Source: Nymphaea colorata (Eukaryota; Streptophyta; Magnoliopsida; Nymphaeales; Nymphaeaceae). From it: a stretch of DNA of 64,000 nt. Position 1 is the stretch's first letter, and every line of letters starts with the position of its first letter. A model generated the notes under the pieces. That model saw only the letters and a program-made list of their open reading frames with translations, had not been told where the DNA came from and did no database searches. Below are positions 62,226 through 64,000 of the stretch, in pieces. A program made the translations under genes and the position numbers. The stretch covers positions 7,040,204 to 7,104,203 of the forward strand of contig NC_045139.1 in NCBI RefSeq assembly GCF_008831285.2, in the 5' to 3' direction.

Positions 62226-63759
62226 ACACGTCTCGCCTTCTCCCCCGATAGCCCCACCGACCGCCCCTTCCTCGTCCTTGTTGACGATTTCGCGATCCGC
62301 TCCTCCCACTCCCTCTTCTTCAACTCCCTCCGGTGCAGAGGTTTCAACCTCGAGTTCAGGCTCGCCGACGACCCCAAGCTCGCGCTGCAGAGGTATGGGC
62401 AGTACCTCTACGACGGGCTCGTCCTATTCTCGCCCTCCGCGCAAAGTAAGCGCCCGATCTGGCTTCCCTTCTCTTTTTGTTCTACTTCTTCTTCCGCTGC
62501 ATCTGTTTAGTTTCCTTCTAATTTGATTGACTCGTTTTAATTTCTTCTTCGTTAACTTGCGGAAGGAGGAGGAGGTTATGGTTTTTAAATTATACAGGTC
62601 GAGGGTTTGTTTATACAGCTATTAATAAGATTCGATTCTTTTGGTTGCTGAAGATCGATTGCTTCTTCCTTGAATAGGATTAGGCGGATCCTTGGATGTG
62701 GCCGCTGTTCTAGACTTCGTTGATTCCGGTCATGATCTAATACTTGCTGGTGGATGTTGGAGCCTCTGATCTGATTCGTGATATTGCAACTGAATGTGGG
62801 GCAGATTTTGATGAGGTGAATACTTATGTCTTTCTCTTCCTCTAGTGGTCTCAGAAGTTCAGGGTTGTCTGTGAAATTTGTTACTTGAATTGATTTTTGT
62901 TTGGTTATAGGATCCTTCTGCCGTTGTCATTGACCATACTGGTTATGCTGTCTCTGAGACCGAAGGGGATCACACTCTGATTGCAGGCGATGATTTTATT
63001 CAGTCCAAAGTAATATTGGGCGATAAAAAGATCGAGGTTGGCTAGCTTGCTTTATGCTCAGTTCCGATGTCAACGCCCTCCACGCAGCCTTGCTGACATG
63101 CTATTAGCTTTCACTTTTCTTTTACTCAAAATAATAGTTAAACATATGGTGTTGTGTAACATAGTTCCATGCCAGTGTGACGAAATAAACTTTAGACTTG
63201 AATTGATGATTCGATCCAGTCCCTGCACTTGATGTCTAATCTTAATTTCTCCGGTGAAGATAGGAAGAAGGCATTCTCAGAGTTCTTTCTCTTGGTTTAG
63301 TTGTGTTATTTTGATCGACTGAAACTGGTAATTGGTAAATGTTGGTGAATTGCACTCCTGACTGGTTTTGGTCAAGCAGTTTAGGAGGTATGTTAGGATG
63401 AAAGTACACGACAGCACTTCGTATTTTTTTTCTAATATATCCAAATACTGAGATTACACTAGTTAACAGTGGCATGTGATTTCTCCTGGAAAATTCAACT
63501 TCCCAACAGAACTTTTTGTTGTTTCAAGGAATGAACAGATTCTGAAAGTTCTTTGTTTTCATGCGATTCTTTGTTTTCTAGAATTTGCTCATGGATTCTA
63601 TGTTGTAGAAAACTGAACATAGTTTTTTGGTATGATGTCTGGCAGATTTTGAAAGTTCTCACTGCATCACCGTCTGCATACTCAGCAAACCCAAACACCA
63701 AGTTGTCATCTCCTCCTACTCTGACAGGATCTGCCATTTCATTGGTTTCTGTTGTGCAG
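62226..63759 (+). CDS. OST48: OST48, oligosaccharyltransferase 48 kDa subunit (5' part, frameshifted; continues past window)
   Basis: Subunit of the ER oligosaccharyltransferase that N-glycosylates nascent proteins. Recognised exons: 62226-62445 ([20 protein letters not shown], then [20 protein letters not shown]), 62678-62815 ([20 protein letters not shown], then [17 protein letters not shown]), 62911-63036 ([10 protein letters not shown], then [10 protein letters not shown]) and 63646-63759 ([15 protein letters not shown], then [13 protein letters not shown], donor gtatgt). Three oddities: a TAG sits in frame just before 62226 and no start with a signal peptide is resolved; one extra G near 62750-62753 (ggtggatg for ggtgatg) shifts the frame in the second exon; and the exon expected to encode the family's PVLFRG stretch between 63036 and 63646 was not found. 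It could be a decaying copy or hold sequence errors. Confidence 0.82.
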
Positions 63760-64000
63760 GTATGTGGTTTGATAAAATGATATTATATTTTTAGATCCCT
63801 GGTCATTCTGTTTGCTAAGGCAGAGCTGCAGAAATGCATCCAGTTGTTTACTGTTTTCGATTTGCGCCTTGGTATTTTGCCATTTTATTTTATTTGCATC
63901 ATTTCTCCCTTTGTTTTCTATGAAGTGTCTTATGTTTGAATTTCTTCAAGACATAGAATAGCATTCAGGAAAGCTAATGTCTGCATTTATGTCCCTTCTG

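Noticed and set aside
61789-62526. 245-codon + frame over the OST48 first exon
   Set aside because: Low-complexity Ser/Pro frame, out of phase with the clear OST48 reading.

Overview
This window is nuclear DNA from a flowering plant. The signs are spliced genes with GT..AG introns, two intron-bearing elongator tRNA-Met genes of the standard plant sequence, plant-only families (SAUR, class IV chitinase with hevein domain, plant MAPKK), TATA boxes, MITE-like elements and AT-rich spacers. I cannot name the species.

Positions 1 to about 38,000 hold a tandem array of small auxin-up RNA (SAUR) genes, all intact copies on the + strand. The repeat unit is about 8.1-8.9 kb and carries two SAUR paralogues, called A and B here. 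Intact A genes start at 933, 9798, 17896, 26027 and 30129; intact B genes at 4438, 13130, 21205 and 33014. Unit 4 has lost its B gene by a deletion of about 3.5 kb. Each unit also carries an antisense, divergently oriented SAUR relic upstream of the next A gene; the copy at 35.5-35.85 kb is the most complete. The array ends in a frameshifted A-type pseudogene at 37.43-37.86 kb. Private insertions, tandem duplications, a MITE with visible empty sites and a gene-conversion patch allow the history of the array to be read from sequence. The A and B promoters are related and share an E-box module, a TATA box and, in A, a conserved TGTCTC core.

From 39.3 to 44.2 kb lies an eight-exon group A MAP kinase kinase of the MKK1/MKK2 type (353 aa). 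From 46.1 to 47.4 kb are two elongator tRNA-Met(CAT) genes with different 12-13 nt introns. From 49.0 to 53.5 kb, on the minus strand, are two tandem class IV chitinase genes, each of two exons. The segment 53.6-58.3 kb is mostly repeat-derived with no gene I can name.

An F-box/LRR gene occupies 58.3-60.35 kb (minus); its large exon reads into a stop, but that stop lies inside a consensus splice donor and a phase-compatible second exon gives a 40-residue tail. The right end (62.2 kb onward, +) contains the 5' part of a gene for OST48, the 48 kDa subunit of oligosaccharyltransferase. That copy shows a one-base frameshift, one exon I cannot find and no clear start, so it may be a decaying copy or contain assembly errors.

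The genes are not one pathway. The SAUR cluster is a growth-response family amplified locally; the chitinases are secreted defence-type enzymes; the kinase, F-box protein and OST48 are housekeeping or signalling neighbours.
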